Shown one piece after another: positions 1 to 14,124 of a stretch of DNA of 64,000 nucleotides (positions are counted from its first letter, which is position 1; each line of letters starts with the position of its first letter). The stretch comes from Oscheius sp. JU75 (taxonomy: Eukaryota > Nematoda > Chromadorea > Rhabditida > Rhabditidae). Where the stretch lies: contig JASJZC010000001.1 in assembly GCA_037178855.1 (NCBI GenBank), positions 3,286,001-3,350,000 on the forward strand, written 5' to 3'. The position numbers and the translations under genes are program-made. Below the pieces are notes generated by a model. It worked only from the letters and a program-made list of their open reading frames with translations, did no database searches and had not been told where the DNA came from.

Positions 1-1929
<1,929 letters not shown>

Positions 1930-2545
1930 CGTTGTTCTGCTTCTGGAAAATCTTTCAATTGAGAGGAAAAGACGAATAAGAGGAAGCTATCTATCTAAGA
2001 GGAAACTACAAATTGTATTTACTCCAAGGCTACGATTTTTCCTTCTTTTGGAATCAGCTTGCAACCGTCCGTTTATCAAATCAACAAGGGAAAATAAGAG
2101 AAGAGAAACTAAATGAAAATCTAGGAAAACTCTCCGCAAACGTTTGAGATTGCCACTGAAAAGCTTCAAATAATGAAGTACGCAATCACGTACACCATAA
2201 AATTATCACAGTACTCCAGTCTTCAGAAAAAGAAGACTGGACTTTGAGCCCTACCAACTTGCCTTTGTTTTCTCAGTTTTCCATTACCACGCGCCTTATT
2301 TGTTGGTCTTTGAGTTCTCTATGAGTCCTAGACTTTGATATTGTGTTTTGACAGTCTGGCCTCTAGAAAGTACAGGGCGCAAACAATGGCTGTTCTAGAC
2401 ATTTGCTTCGTTTGCTCTTTCTAAAAGGCCCACGTCCTCTCCAGTCTGTTATAGTCGCTAGCCAACCTACTTTCAGGTGCTTCTGGGCATCTCTGGCGAT
2501 TACTAGGAAAAATACGGGGCAGCAACACAGAATATCTATGCAGAA
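1930..2545. other. Divergent intergenic region
   Basis: This is the shared upstream region of the minus-strand CFIm25 gene and the plus-strand carrier gene. It contains several pyrimidine-rich acceptor-like tracts. I see no coding exon. Confidence 0.4.
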
Positions 2546-3776
2546 ATGGCGGAAAATGAACAGAAACCGAGATCTAAAGACGTAAGTTTTCTTCGTTTTG
2601 GTTTCGCACATGTTTATTTGCAGAAAAATTCACTGGGAGCCGTGGCCAAATCGCTCATATCGGGAGCAATAGCCGGTGCTGTCGCCAAAACAACAATCGC
2701 GCCTCTGGATCGAACCAAAATCAACTTCCAAGGTACCCTTTCCATTGTTTCCAGCCCGTATTTACCTTCAGTTTCGAGTACACGAGGATATTCCTTCAAA
2801 TCGGCGTTCAAATTCATCCGACTGACATATCAACAGCAGGGTTTCTGGGCCCTGTATAGAGGAAATGCCGCCACAATGGCTCGGGTAATGCCTTACGCAG
2901 CCGTCCAATTCGCCTCTTTCGAGCAGTACAGACGAGTTCTGCACGTGGACACGAGTAAAGAGTAAGCCTTTCTTCTTTTTCTCACTTTAAAATTCATTTT
3001 TAGCACGAGGACGCCGTATCGCCGTCTGCTAGTTGGGTCCCTGGCTGCTTCGACGGCGACTCTCATTACATATCCGCTGGATACGGCCAAGGCATTGATG
3101 TCAATATCAACAAAGAAAGAATACGGGTCCCTGGCTGAGGTTGGCTTGCTATTTTACTGCAAAAAAAGGTTTCCAGGTTTTTGTCAAGACATATCAAAAA
3201 GGCGGCGTCAAACTGCTGTATAGAGGCATCTATCCCACCTTGTTGGGTGTCGTTCCCTACGCAGGAACATCTTTTTTCACCTATGAAACGTTGAAATTGA
3301 TTTACAAAGACTCCACGGGAAAGGAGCACGTCTCTGCGCCGTATAGGATGCTCTTTGGTACGTTTTTCTGACTTCGAATACGCGTCAACCAGCTCCCATA
3401 CGGCGTTAGAAATCTCTCCTCGACAGCAGACATCATTAATCTTCAAAAGTTCCGAACAGATAACATTCATTCCAGGTGCCTTGGCGGGCCTTTTTGGCCA
3501 GAGCTTCTCCTATCCGCTGGACATTGTGAGACGACGAATGCAGACGGGCAGAGTGCCTCCAGGACAGGGACCGATGAAAACGCTCTATCTCGTCTGGAAA
3601 AATGGTTAGTGACTTTTTTAACTCCAACTTTCCAATCAAAATTTCCAGAAGGACTGAAGAGAGGCGTGTACAAAGGCCTCAGTATGAACTGGATCAAGGG
3701 ACCGATCAGCGTGGGAGCTTCCTTCACAACCTACGAGGGAGTACGCGAATTTCTCCATACGATGCATTTGGATTAG
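2546..3776 (+). CDS. Mitochondrial carrier, SLC25A42 type (CoA/ADP exchanger)
   Basis: A member of the SLC25 carrier family in the inner mitochondrial membrane, closest to SLC25A42, which moves coenzyme A and adenosine phosphates. The gene has seven or so exons with introns of 37-60 nt; the first runs [12 protein letters not shown] and is followed by a GTAAGT donor. All three carrier repeats are present, with signature starts [20 protein letters not shown] and [10 protein letters not shown]. Other conserved blocks are [35 protein letters not shown] and [16 protein letters not shown]. The protein ends HTMHLD. C. elegans F43G9.3 is, from memory, the orthologue and neighbours cfim-1 (F43G9.5) there too. 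Confidence 0.92.
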
Positions 3777-4606
3777 AGCTGTCTAGAGTGTTTTAGTCGC
3801 CCGCCGAATAGTCAAAAAATTGCTCAATCGCGAATCTCTCGAGTTATCCGTCCAATAACCGGTAAACCTCTCTCCATTTCAATCCCCAGCGATGCCCAGT
3901 TGCTCCACTGCCATTTTCCTCATACTCACCCCCCGTTTACTCGTCTTTTTTCCTACTTGTGCCTTTACTCCCCCGAGGTAATCCGAGCGGTCTTTCCTCT
4001 AGTCTCTTGTAACTTGTCTGTGATGTAGATATGTTTTTGTAGAGTGAATCGTAGAGAGTTTATTAAGCCGAAGTGAAGATTTTTATAGATTCTTTACTGT
4101 TGTAGTAAATGTTCCAGCGCATCGAAATACATCTGCCTTGCTGAAAAGAGGTCAACATGGGGAAGTTGTTGCATTATTTGTTTATTTTGGAGCAGATTGA
4201 TCAAAGGCGGATAAGATTGGCCCAGTTGGTCGCGTTATCTAAATTTCCCACGAACATTTTTGTCTCGATCTGCTTATAAACAACGGCTTTTTAAGGTTTT
4301 CGTCGCTCATGACGTAAAAGAATTGTTTCTGATTGCCGCCAAAGTAACATTCATTTGAATGTTCTTCAGCTTGATGTGAATCGAATTACCGTTTCTCAGC
4401 ATTTGCTCTTAAAGGAAAACTGCCGATCGATGTGGTCAGTGGGCTCACGATTGTGACCCCTATCTTTCTGAGATGTAAAATTTGCTCACTCGTCTGAAAA
4501 TAAGCTAGGAAGATAACCAATTTGATTCCTTCTACAAACGCCGAAGCGTTAAATTTTCGATAAGATCTTCTAAGATTCAGAACATCGAACGGGTACAAAT
4601 CGAAAA
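3777..4606. other. Intergenic, 3' UTR and promoter
   Basis: Pyrimidine-rich 3' UTR of the carrier followed by non-coding sequence up to the PWWP gene. No exon or RNA gene was recognised. Confidence 0.4.
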
Positions 4607-6046
4607 ATGACGGAGACCGGCTCTCAAGCCGGCGGAGAGCTTCTTATCGAATATTGTGGGTTTTCTTCCTCCATTTCGATTTCAGTTCGCGTGATTCAGA
4701 TCATCCGTTGAAGGGAGACGTCTGCTACGTGCCGTGGCGTAAACAGTACTGGCCGTCTCTAGTCAAGAATAGCTATCCAAAGAAGATAACCTACGCCTTT
4801 TTCCCCCTTCCCGAGAATGAAAAAGCAACGACTTTTACTCTTTCCCAGCCCAAGGTACCCTTTTCAGTTGACACATTGACCGAAATGTGTTTAGAAATCA
4901 ATGAAGCTCGCCTTGACAGACATCGCTCCAGATAATTCAACGAGCGACTACATTGAAGCTCTGGAAGCGGCCAAGGAGTACATATCTGCGTGTGGATTGA
5001 CCGAAGGATGGACGTGCAACAGAGAGGATCCGATGAAGGCTCTGATCGAGGGAATTAAGCGTCAAAACATGGTAAGTTATCCTGTTTTGAGGCAAAGTTT
5101 GCTTGAAAATGAACATTTTTAGATGAACAACAACCACTATGCTCTTGAACTCGACGAGGACGATTTATTGGACGAGGATATGAGAAGTGTCGATTCGGGC
5201 GGAGACGCTTCTGAAGCAAGTCATCATCAATCGGGTTTCGATGACGCCGATCTGCCAGACTCTGCTTCTCAGGCTGGTGTTCCTCCAAGCAAGAAAAAGA
5301 GGCTTTTCAGGAATAGGAATCGTCTGAGCAGTTAGTCCTTTACCCATCTACTATGAAACGAGTTTCAGATAGCATACTAGAGCCGTTCCGAATCGCTATG
5401 CCCTTTGAGGCTGGCCCTTCGCAGCCCTACAAGTTCCAGCCAGGCAATACCCTCAAATACACGGGTGCTCATCCTCTCAACGTTGTGCTTTTCGAAAATC
5501 TGGACGACTTTCTCATCGACATTTGGCAGGGCGAGAAGGTACGAGACTACCGAGTCGGCGCTCGCTACCAGCTACAAGTTTCCATTCCTTTCGCCAAACT
5601 TCTCAATGGTAAGGCGTTTCGTTACAAAGTGACCCATTGTTCTTCAGATAACGACACGGACCTGCTCTTCGAACATTGCATAAATTTTGTGAAGCGCCAC
5701 GAACCAGAGGCCCGTTTTCTTCCAGCTGTCGATCTCGTAGCTAACGTCCTCTTTCCCGAAGCTGTTCTTTCCGCTATCATGAAGGTAATTTGATTTTTGT
5801 ATAGCAAATATTGAGGTTTTCCAGGAAAAGAAAGTGTCATATGAGGAAGCCGAGAAGTGTTTGATCTCTCACATGAGTAATACGGGATATCTAGTCGATC
5901 CGTGAGACTTTCTCTCTTTTTTTTTTGCTACAAAAAAGATTTTTAGAGAACAAAATGCCGGTCTAAATACGCTGTGTTCGGCCGCGATGGGCGAGCTGGA
6001 CTTGCCCCCGACTGGCGAAGCGCTAACAGAAGAAAAGTCAAGTTGA
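4607..6046 (+). CDS. PWWP-domain protein, PWWP3/MUM1-like
   Basis: Likely a chromatin-associated protein of about 400 residues. The N-terminal PWWP-like module contains GDVCYVPWRKQYWPSLVK, the hydrophobic motif that binds methylated histone tails and DNA. An acidic Ser/Asp-rich linker and a basic patch (KKKRLFRNRNR) follow. The C-terminal half, with DLVANVLFPEAVLSAIMK and YEEAEKCLI, resembles the conserved C-terminal region of vertebrate PWWP3A (MUM1/EXPAND1), which recruits repair factors to chromatin; that match is from memory and moderate. Eight exons join in frame. The first intron, between MTETGSQAGGELLIEYCG and SRDSDHP, must be only 26 nt to keep frame. Confidence 0.7.
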
Positions 6047-6167
6047 TCTACGATATAAGAGAAGGCCTTATTTAATAATTGAGATATATTTTTGAAAGTT
6101 GCAAAAACATGTTTATACTTCGTAATAAAGGTTGATTTGAAAAAAAAAGTTTCTGGAACATTTGACG

Positions 6168-7337
6168 ATGGCTACTATTCCGCTGACTAGCAGTGTCGAC
6201 ATTATCCGCGGCAAGTACAAGGTGGGCTACCGTTTAAGCTCAGTTTTGGTGGCTAGTTCAAAGTTCATTTTGATGGAAACGGGATTCTGCTTGGTTACAA
6301 TGATACTGGGAATGGGAAGACTGATTCTGAACGTATTGACTTAATTCTAACTCAAATTTTTTCCCAGATTCCAAGCAGAACAAGATGTCCACCAAAAAGG
6401 AACTTTTTTCAGGTCCTCATTCAAAATAGATTAGTATGCTTTGCAATTGGAGTCAGTTGGCTTGGTTTTTGCTAGTATCACGAGAAGATTCCACAAAAAA
6501 ACCCTGCTTCAACCCCAAAACAACTTTCAGCCCCTGGTCCCGGCCGAACGCTTCCTGGGTCCGCACATCATCCTCGTCCGCCAGGCCGAGACCATAGCGG
6601 ATGTGTTCCCGGACTGGATTCAGCGCTGTGAACTCGATACTCCGTTCTACGTGCCCTTCGATCTGAACATGCCCATCTCGCTGCCGCGGCGTGCCTCAAT
6701 GAAACTCGCCTACGAGGTCGATCCGCCGTTGAGTGAGATCGGAAAGATCTGCTGTCAGATGCTGGCTCGAGACTTGGTGATCAGAAAAGGTGTCCCGATC
6801 CAGGCAATCTACTGCTCTCCAAGCCTAGCTGCCATTCAGACATCCCAGGAAATCACTCACTACATGGGAGCACACTGTGGTCCAATCCGAGTCAATCCGG
6901 ATCTCTGTGCCAATCGTCGTGCTTCCAATTACTGGCTGACCGGACATCAACTGCACAATCTGGGCTATCTGGTGGACGACGAGTACGAGCCGATGGCTGC
7001 CATGGATGCTGCCAAGTCCGTTGAAAGCATGCAGAGCATTCTGAAGAGTTTCGTCACGGAGGTTGCCAATCTCTCAAGCAATGTGATGATTGTGGCGGAT
7101 GCTCTGACTGTCAAGTGTATTAGCGACTCGGCCAACAGCATTGCCCGCGTGGACGACCTCCAGACTGCCTACGATGTAGCCGAGCTATCTTTCCCTCCCG
7201 GCTCCTCGTGCACTCTCAAGCCCATCCACTGCAAGGATCAGATCCTCATCGAACCCTCCTCGACCAGAATCCGCCCCATCAAGGCCATCGGAATGTCAAC
7301 GGGTCAGAACAAGGAGTTGGAAATAAACTACACCTAG
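6168..7337 (+). CDS. Histidine-phosphatase-fold protein, probably inactive (UBASH3/PGAM-like)
   Basis: A 301-residue protein with the phosphoglycerate-mutase/histidine-phosphatase fold, nearest to the UBASH3/Sts-like branch common in nematodes. Exons are 6168-6221, 6368-6412 and 6531-7337. Family blocks are recognisable: PHIILVRQAET...DVFPDW at the N-terminus, PPLSEIGKICCQ, and AIYCSPSLAAIQTSQEI. The catalytic RHG motif reads RQA, so the phospho-accepting histidine is Gln, and the second catalytic GHA-type motif reads ADA. The protein should therefore lack phosphatase activity and may act as a binding partner. A poly(A) signal AATAAA lies at 7359. The short first two exons are less certain than the third. 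Confidence 0.75.
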
Positions 7338-7836
7338 ACTACGATCGAGGGTCGATTCAATAAACTTACGCAATGATGTGGGCGTTCTTTAGTGTCTTGT
7401 GCTGTTTGAGGGTGGGTTCATGTGTTCCTTGTATATGAAAGCTTTTATCTTCTCCAGTAGTATGGTAGAGTAGGAAGCTTTCTAGTTCGATTATGTCATA
7501 CTCTGAAACTGCAAAGATGTATGTCTCTTCGACCTCCCGTAAACCATCAAATACCTTGGGCCAGAGCTGGACTTTGCTTGTCGTTTATCTCTGGTTCCTT
7601 GACATCCGTGTCTTAATTTGTATTCCCCCTCACTGCCAGTCAATCACCCTCAAACTGAACTACAGGAGATTTCAATCAGCAGCCGGAAGTTGGTCAAAGC
7701 CCAAGGATACCGAGGGTGATCAGGTATGGAACAATATCCAAACCTTTCTACAAAAAACATCGTTTACGAGCAATATAGAAAATACTTGGAAGCAAGACCA
7801 TTCGCTCGCTGAGCAACTCGGAAGATGGGCGAATAA
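7338..7836. other. Intergenic; 5' exon of next gene may lie here
   Basis: An ATG-initiated plus-strand frame begins at 7493 and runs to a GTATGG donor-like site near 7725, but it does not join in phase with the REEP exon by any acceptor I could find. The region probably holds the promoter and perhaps an unrecognised first exon of the REEP-like gene. Confidence 0.3.
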
Positions 7837-8334
7837 AGTGCTTCTGTCAACGCTAATGGACTTGTCGGAGGACTCCAACAAGCCCACTGCGACTTTCGCG
7901 CCTGGCACTACCAGGAGCACTGCTGTGGACTCTTCGACAAGGGAATGGCGTACCTCGACACCCAGGGAATCAAGAGGGAGTTCGTCGGCTACGGAAGCAT
8001 CGTGCTCATGCTGCTTCTGCTCTGTACGGGCTTCGCTCCTCTGGTGGTCAATCTCATTTGCATCATCTACCCGGTCATCGGTACTCTCAGTGTGCTTCGT
8101 GGACAGTCGAGTGAGGCCTGTCGCTTCCTCGTCTACTGGGTCATCTTCGGTCTCTTCTCGCTTTTCGACTACTACTTTGCCGAACTTACTCTTTACTGGG
8201 CCCTCAAGATCGTCCTGGCCGTCTTCCTCTATCTGCCTCAGACCCAGGGAGCTGTCTTTGTCTTCAGGTCCTTCGTCGAGCCGCTGGCCAGTCGCGGCGA
8301 GCACGCTCTCTGCTCCAAGTCTGCACAGCAATAA
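7837..8334 (+). CDS. REEP5/6 (DP1/Yop1) family ER-shaping protein, start unresolved
   Basis: A TB2/DP1/HVA22-domain protein that should sit as hairpins in the tubular endoplasmic reticulum and bend the membrane. The certain part begins around HYQEHCCGLFDKGMAYLDTQG and continues through GIKREFVGYGSI, two hydrophobic hairpins (MLLLLCTGFAPLVVNLIC and later ALKIVLAVFLYLP), the conserved YWVIFGLFSLFDYYF and the ending CSKSAQQ. The frame is open upstream to 7837, with no ATG before residue M of KGMAYL, so at least one 5' exon is missing from this model. The usual motif order matches REEP5/6 rather than REEP1-4. Confidence 0.8.
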   Translation, partial: SASVNANGLVGGLQQAHCDFRAWHYQEHCCGLFDKGMAYLDTQGIKREFVGYGSIVLMLLLLCTGFAPLVVNLICIIYPVIGTLSVLRGQSSEACRFLVYWVIFGLFSLFDYYFAELTLYWALKIVLAVFLYLPQTQGAVFVFRSFVEPLASRGEHALCSKSAQQ

Positions 8335-9057
8335 ATATTACTGATTAATAAATAAATATTCCCTCTCTCTGTCAGTGTCCGCTCTACTGTCCTTCTATAC
8401 CGTCCCTGTTTTGTTGTTTTTCTTGGCCCGTCTCGGTCCCATTACTCCCTTCAGTACTGCCGGCTCAAAGATTCCCAGGCACTCTGTTTTGGTAGGATGC
8501 TGGAAGTCCATCTGTCATTATGCTATATATCGATAGTTGAAACTATGTCGAAATAGCAGAGGCATCCCTAGACAATGTGTCTGGTTCCATCTGAAGCTAG
8601 ATCCGTTCCTTTTCCATGAGTGGCCCCTGTCCGAGGACAAGCATAGCTTGAAATTTCCTAATAAAGATGCTTTTCAAGTCCGATGTGAAACGAACTTACG
8701 TCAGAGTCGACAAGTCAAAGAGACAGAAGAGAAGTGCGCGCACGTTTTTGCACGGACCTCTTGAACTTTGCTATATTTTGCTCTGGGAAAGATCTTGCTA
8801 GAAGAATACTTGATCTTAAAATTGGGGCGTGTCTCTACTAGGCAGACAGATGAGTTCGCTACTGTTCCATGAGTTACGAGAAAGCTCTCACCTACATGGT
8901 TTCGACTATTCAAACCATTCGCTGCGGAGACGGTACGGGAGAGCAAGTGTAGTAGATATAAAGTCTTCTCTCAAATAAAGAAGAGGGAGGTTGACAGAGA
9001 CAGAGCAAGGAGCTGACAGACCTCGCTTTTAGTTATTTATTTTCCTCAAAGCGTCTT
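8335..9057. other. Intergenic between convergent genes
   Basis: Several AATAAA copies just after 8330 mark the 3' end of the REEP-like gene. The rest lies beyond the stop of the minus-strand TRAPPC8 gene. Nothing else was recognised. Confidence 0.4.
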
Positions 9058-12000
9058 CTAGTGGTTGTTGTAGAGGCCCTGGAGCGAGACCATAGCCTGC
9101 TTTGAATGGGACCTTCCACAGCCGCTCTGACAGAGAAAGCCACTACTCGAACGAATCTGCTGGACCAGAAGGGATTGGGTCTTCAGACTGAATTGAGAAA
9201 ACCAGTGCTGCCTCTGTTCAGCTCAAGGAAAATGTTATGAAACTGCCAACCGAAATGCACAAATTTCTGGAGGAAACGACATGGACCAAACGACGAGAAA
9301 CTTTCGGAAGGAGCCAAGGAGAATACTCAAATCAAAGCTGGTCAGTCCAGTTAGAGCAAAGATTTGATAGAGCTATATTGACCCAAATTCGAGATATCTT
9401 ACAATATCACCAGTATAGACAAAAGGAAAAGGTGGGCTGATTTGGCCGGGTGGAACATCACAGTGGAACACCATAAAAAGTGAAGTTAGACTGAATTGAC
9501 GATGGCAAGGGTGCTGGGAGTGGAGAGGCTGATCGACTGGTCGGGGAAGAGACCGTCCAGACGGAAGTGACTGCCTCCAAGCTCGTAGACAGAGGGTTGA
9601 GTTACCCTGAATAGTTTTTTGTAGACTTCTGTCTAAAAATTACCGTATTCGGAAAGTGAAGGTGTGTACTTGACCAGGAGCTATTCTGGCCTTTGTTTTG
9701 AGACGGTCAGGCCACCAGAGCTGTCGAGATTCGGGCGGTACTTGGCTCACGGTCCCGACAGTTTCAGAGATCTGTAAGAAGGAGTATGAGTCAGGTGGAG
9801 TAATTGATACCTTGGGCACGAAGGATATGCTGACTTCGGCTGTTCTCTGGTACGGGTCTTGGTTCAGAACTTGGAACTTGAGTGGCAGCTCACAGAATCT
9901 GAACCTACTGTTTTGGAAAAGTGTCTGACCTACCGTTGGCTACTGAAATCGTGTTTCAAGGCCTCCAAGGGCGGGCAATTAATAGTCAGAAGACTGTTCT
10001 GCGTTTTTTCTTCCATCTCAACTCCCGGAATTGGAAGGGAGAGTTCTTTGAAAGGGCACGGAAGGAAGATTTCTCCGATGACGATAGATTTCTAAATCAT
10101 TGAATGAGTACAAGCTCTTGTAAAAACTAACAAATCCTCCTTGGTCAACGATACTGCTTCTCCAATAGACGGAGATCATTCTCTCGACAGCCGGAGGTTC
10201 TTCTCCGCCTGGACGAGGGAGAGACCATTTCGGGTAGTCTACTGGCTGGTCGAGCCAGAAAGAATCAGCTGCTTGGCGACTACCAGTACATGTAAAGCAG
10301 ATGGAAACGCTCTGACTGTTGTCGAGGTGTACTGAAGTTGAGGATAGGATAGTATAGATAACTCTCACCTGGTTTGGTACTAACCGGTACTAATGCTAAT
10401 CCTGAACTAACTACTTCGTAGTCGTATCCCTTGAACACATGTTTGACCGTCTGAACTTTTAAAACATCCAGTTCTGCAATCTCCGCATCCGCATCCTTCG
10501 GGATCACATTGGTCACGTCCAGTTGTACCAGTCCTTTGAGAGGATCTAAACAAAACTTTTCATCTTGGATCCCAAAAAAAACATACTCAAAACTTTAGCT
10601 ATAGCTCGAACGAGAGGGACAGCTGGAATGTCTACGACCAGTCTCCATTCCCTGTAGGAACCGGTAGGACTGCGGTAGAAGAAGAGCAGGACAACCGATT
10701 GGACGGATTCCGTCTGTGGTGCTCGGATGCTGACAGTAAAAGTCTGAGTGTGTCCGACTAGGAACTGGGAAGAGAGGGAGTGAACACGGACGGTGTTCGT
10801 GTTCACTGCTAGCTCAGATGGACAGGGGTATCTGGAAGGGTTCAGTCCGATGAGAAGGAAAAAACTCACATCTGATCATCGACATGACTCTCAACAAAGA
10901 CCGAATCCACCGAGTTAGTCGCCAAGACAACGCCTTCCACGTTCTCAGTACCAATGTTCCTGACCTAGAACCATTGAGAACTGAACAAAAAAGAACTGTC
11001 TCTCACCTCAACTTTGAGTCTAACTGCCTGCGAACAGTAGAAATGCTCAGTTTGGGGCTTCTGGACTTTGAAGTCCATTAGAGGCCATCGACGCGGAGAG
11101 ATCTTGGCCGAGAGACGGTTGTCCTCCGAGTAGACCACCTTTTTCATCTGCCCCTGGAGTTATCGGATATCTCTCAAGTGACTTGCCTCTTTATGGCTCC
11201 TGTTCAGTCTTTTCCCTTTGATAGTGAAAGGTATCCTTCCGAAGACTTCTCTCCCCTGTGAGTCAAGTAGCTTCATAATTACTGCCTTAATTCGGAAGGA
11301 TTTGAGAACTGGAGATGGGAGAACAGACAACTCGACTTGTTTCTGTTCTCCCGGCCCGATTTCCAATCGGGGAATTGTCTCGTAGGAACTGATCGGCTGG
11401 ACTGTTGGAGCCTCTGGATCAAAAACTTTTGAGAACTGGGAAAACTTCTTACCGTCGTGATAGCTACACTCCCCCACCTCTAGATGGATGTCCTTCAATT
11501 GGATCGAAGTTACCAGTGGGTTCTCAAGAGTCACAATGGCTCGGAATCGTTCTTCGGGAGGAGTCTCACTGACATCCTTGTTGTCCGTCTCGTTGTCCGA
11601 GACCAAGTGCATGGAGCTCTCTATGAACGAGACGGAGCTACCCGCCACAGCATGAAAAGCTCCTCTTCTGATTGTCGACCACGGAATCTCGCCTTCCATC
11701 ACCGTTTCACTGGATAGTGGTCTCTCTCCCCTGATTATCTTTGTCTCTTGGGAACAGAGCTTTGGAACTGGTAGTTCGGCAGGATTCTCCACTGTTCCTT
11801 GTCCAAATCTCGTCAGGGTTTGAGCATATCCATCTACAAAACGGAATTGTTCCATGTCTGATTGTCGTGGGCTTGAGCGAAGGAGGCGAGCCGCACAGTC
11901 AATCGCGAGATTCTTGTCCGAAGACTGATTGGAGAGAATGGAGCAAAGATGATCCTCAATACGGTCCCATTCCTTGCCGAAATAGTAACCCAAGGCGTGT

Positions 12001-14124
12001 CGATAGCATTCTGAAAGTGCCTTTTCCAAGAGGAATAGTATATGGATTACCTATTGCAACTGGCTGAACCGTTCCCTTCATGAAGCGGTTGCCTGCCAAT
12101 ACGTAGTAGAATCCGGACTTTCTTTGCATTCCGGCCTCTCCGAAGTATTTGGCGGCGTGAACCTGGGCCACTCCGACACAATGATCATTGTCGAGGATGG
12201 AGATCTGCGAAAGGAGGACAGCCGCATCTTGCCATTGTCCTAGCTCGCCCATGATTCGACCAGAGTTCAGGGCACATCTCATCACGGCACTGTACTTTCT
12301 GTAAAATTATAGATTTCTACTGAATGAGTTCTATTGGCTATCTGACTGTGTCTTGAATGTTAGCGCAGGCCAAAATGTTTGAAAAAGAACTCACGCTGAT
12401 CCGCTGAGCATGTGCTTGATGGCGTCTTCGAGATATCTCATCGGGAACTGTTTGGCAGTCAGCTCGGGGGCAGAAAACCGAAGAGCGACAGCGGACATTT
12501 CCTGAAGGAGGAATGTTCACTTGTCTCTCTCAACTTCCTACCAAGGCAGCAGCGTGATAGAGCCACGCCTGATCGTTCTCGAACTCCTTCTTGACAGCCC
12601 TGTACTGAGCGTGTGCCCAGTCGTACAGGCCGAATTGATAGGCTAGATCAGCCAGTCTTCTGCTCTTCATTTCTCCACTCTCGGCGGCGTATCTGTTAAA
12701 ATAATGCAAGCGAAATATGACCAGACTCACGAGGTTGCCTGAGCCACAACGTTGTTCGAGCTGCCCCCGCCGAACCACTTCTTCATTCCACTCGTCAGAG
12801 ATTTTCCGATCGTCCGTCGGTCAGCCAGCTGATCGTTTAGGGTCCGCATCAGTCTTTCTGCATGAGGGATCTGTGGCCTAATAGAACAGAGATAGCTTGC
12901 CTTACCAGAGAGTTTCGGAGAAAAGTCTCAATCATTTTTGAACAGGCGTCTCTGTCGGACTGAGAAGCTAGTTTGGGAGATGACTGTTCTAAAACACCAA
13001 TGTTAGCTATTCGACAAAGGTCAGTACCATTGGAAGAAACAGTTTTGGCTAGGGAACTCGAAAGGGTTGGCTGCATCATCCCATAAGAAGGAGCAATAGT
13101 AGAGACAGACGAGATGGACGAAGGCTATAATGATTCCTTAGGATTTAAAAGAGAAAACTCTACCAAACTATCTTTCCGATCGTTCTGATGACCTTCCTGA
13201 GCATGTTGCAAAGCCCTGATCAGGCCCTTTTCCAGTAGTCGATCAAGGAAATCTAGTCTCTGCCAGAGATCCGGAAGTCCCTCACTTGACCCTTCTCCGA
13301 CCTTCAGAAGTTGACAAGAGTCTACGCCATAGGTCGAGCACATTTGGTTGAACAGTTGAGTGGATCTGAAGGTGTTATGATTCACAATCAGTTTACTTAC
13401 TTGGCCTCATCATCTCTAGCCGCGTCGTGCACCAGAATGTAATACTTCAAAGTATTAGGAGTCGTCCATTTGGGGGTGGCACAGTGAGACGGGCCGATAC
13501 TTTTGTTCTCAGTTGTGGCGTGCTGTAAGTTTTTGGTTTCTTCAACAATGCGCTGACCAAGTTGTGGTAAACTGTCCTCTATTTGTTAGAAAACTCCGTA
13601 AAAAGGAGGAAAAACAAGAACCAACCTGTTGAGTATGTTGAATCTGGATGAGTCTACTGAGCTCTCCCAGAGGATTCTCTTCTCCACTGGACACGACGAA
13701 CATACACGCGATGAACGTCCTAAGGGTTTCGTGCTCGCTGGGCTCCGAAAATCGTTTCAAACATTCTTCGTAGTTCTCCAATGACTCGTCCAATTTGTTA
13801 CTACAGGAAAGTGCCTATACGATTGACTCTTACTTCAAAGAAAGGTACCAACCTCTTGAAGAACATGTGGAAGAACAGAAAGCGAGAGGAGATGACCTTG
13901 TTTCCGGATATCTCGAAAGTCTATTGCTATCTTTGAGGAAATTGTCAGGCCAACCGGGTCCTGAACTTTGTTTTCTGCCCGCAAACAACTGAAATGTGCA
14001 CCTTGACATCGAGGGTGTGTGTTGCAAAGGGATGCAGAAGGTGAGCGACAGTTGGGAAGCCACGACTTTGAATCCGAGTATCTGTTCCAGTTGAAGAGAG
14101 TACAGCCACAAGGGGACTCTCCAT
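9058..14124 (-). CDS. TRAPPC8: TRAPP complex subunit TRAPPC8 (TRS85), full length
   Basis: Core subunit of the TRAPPIII tethering complex, which activates Rab1 at ER-Golgi and autophagosomal membranes. Many short-intron exons run from MESPLVAVLSS at 14124 to LQGLYNNH at 9058. Landmarks include DFRDIRKQGHLL, EHETLRTFIACMFVVSS, FNQMCSTYGVDSCQLL, IPHAERLMRTLNDQLA, MKSRRLADLAYQFGLYDWAHAQYR, the TPR-like SECYRHALGYYFGKEWDRIEDHL, and the C-terminal beta domains (VTLENPLVTSIQLKDIHLE). The start is the first ATG of an exon; a further N-terminal exon, as in the paralogue at 19129, may be missing. A second, inverted, shorter copy lies at 19129-21305. Confidence 0.88.

Noticed and set aside
7720..8331. 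203-codon minus-strand frame
   Set aside because: It is antisense to the REEP5/6-like exon, whose transmembrane pattern and family motifs are clear.
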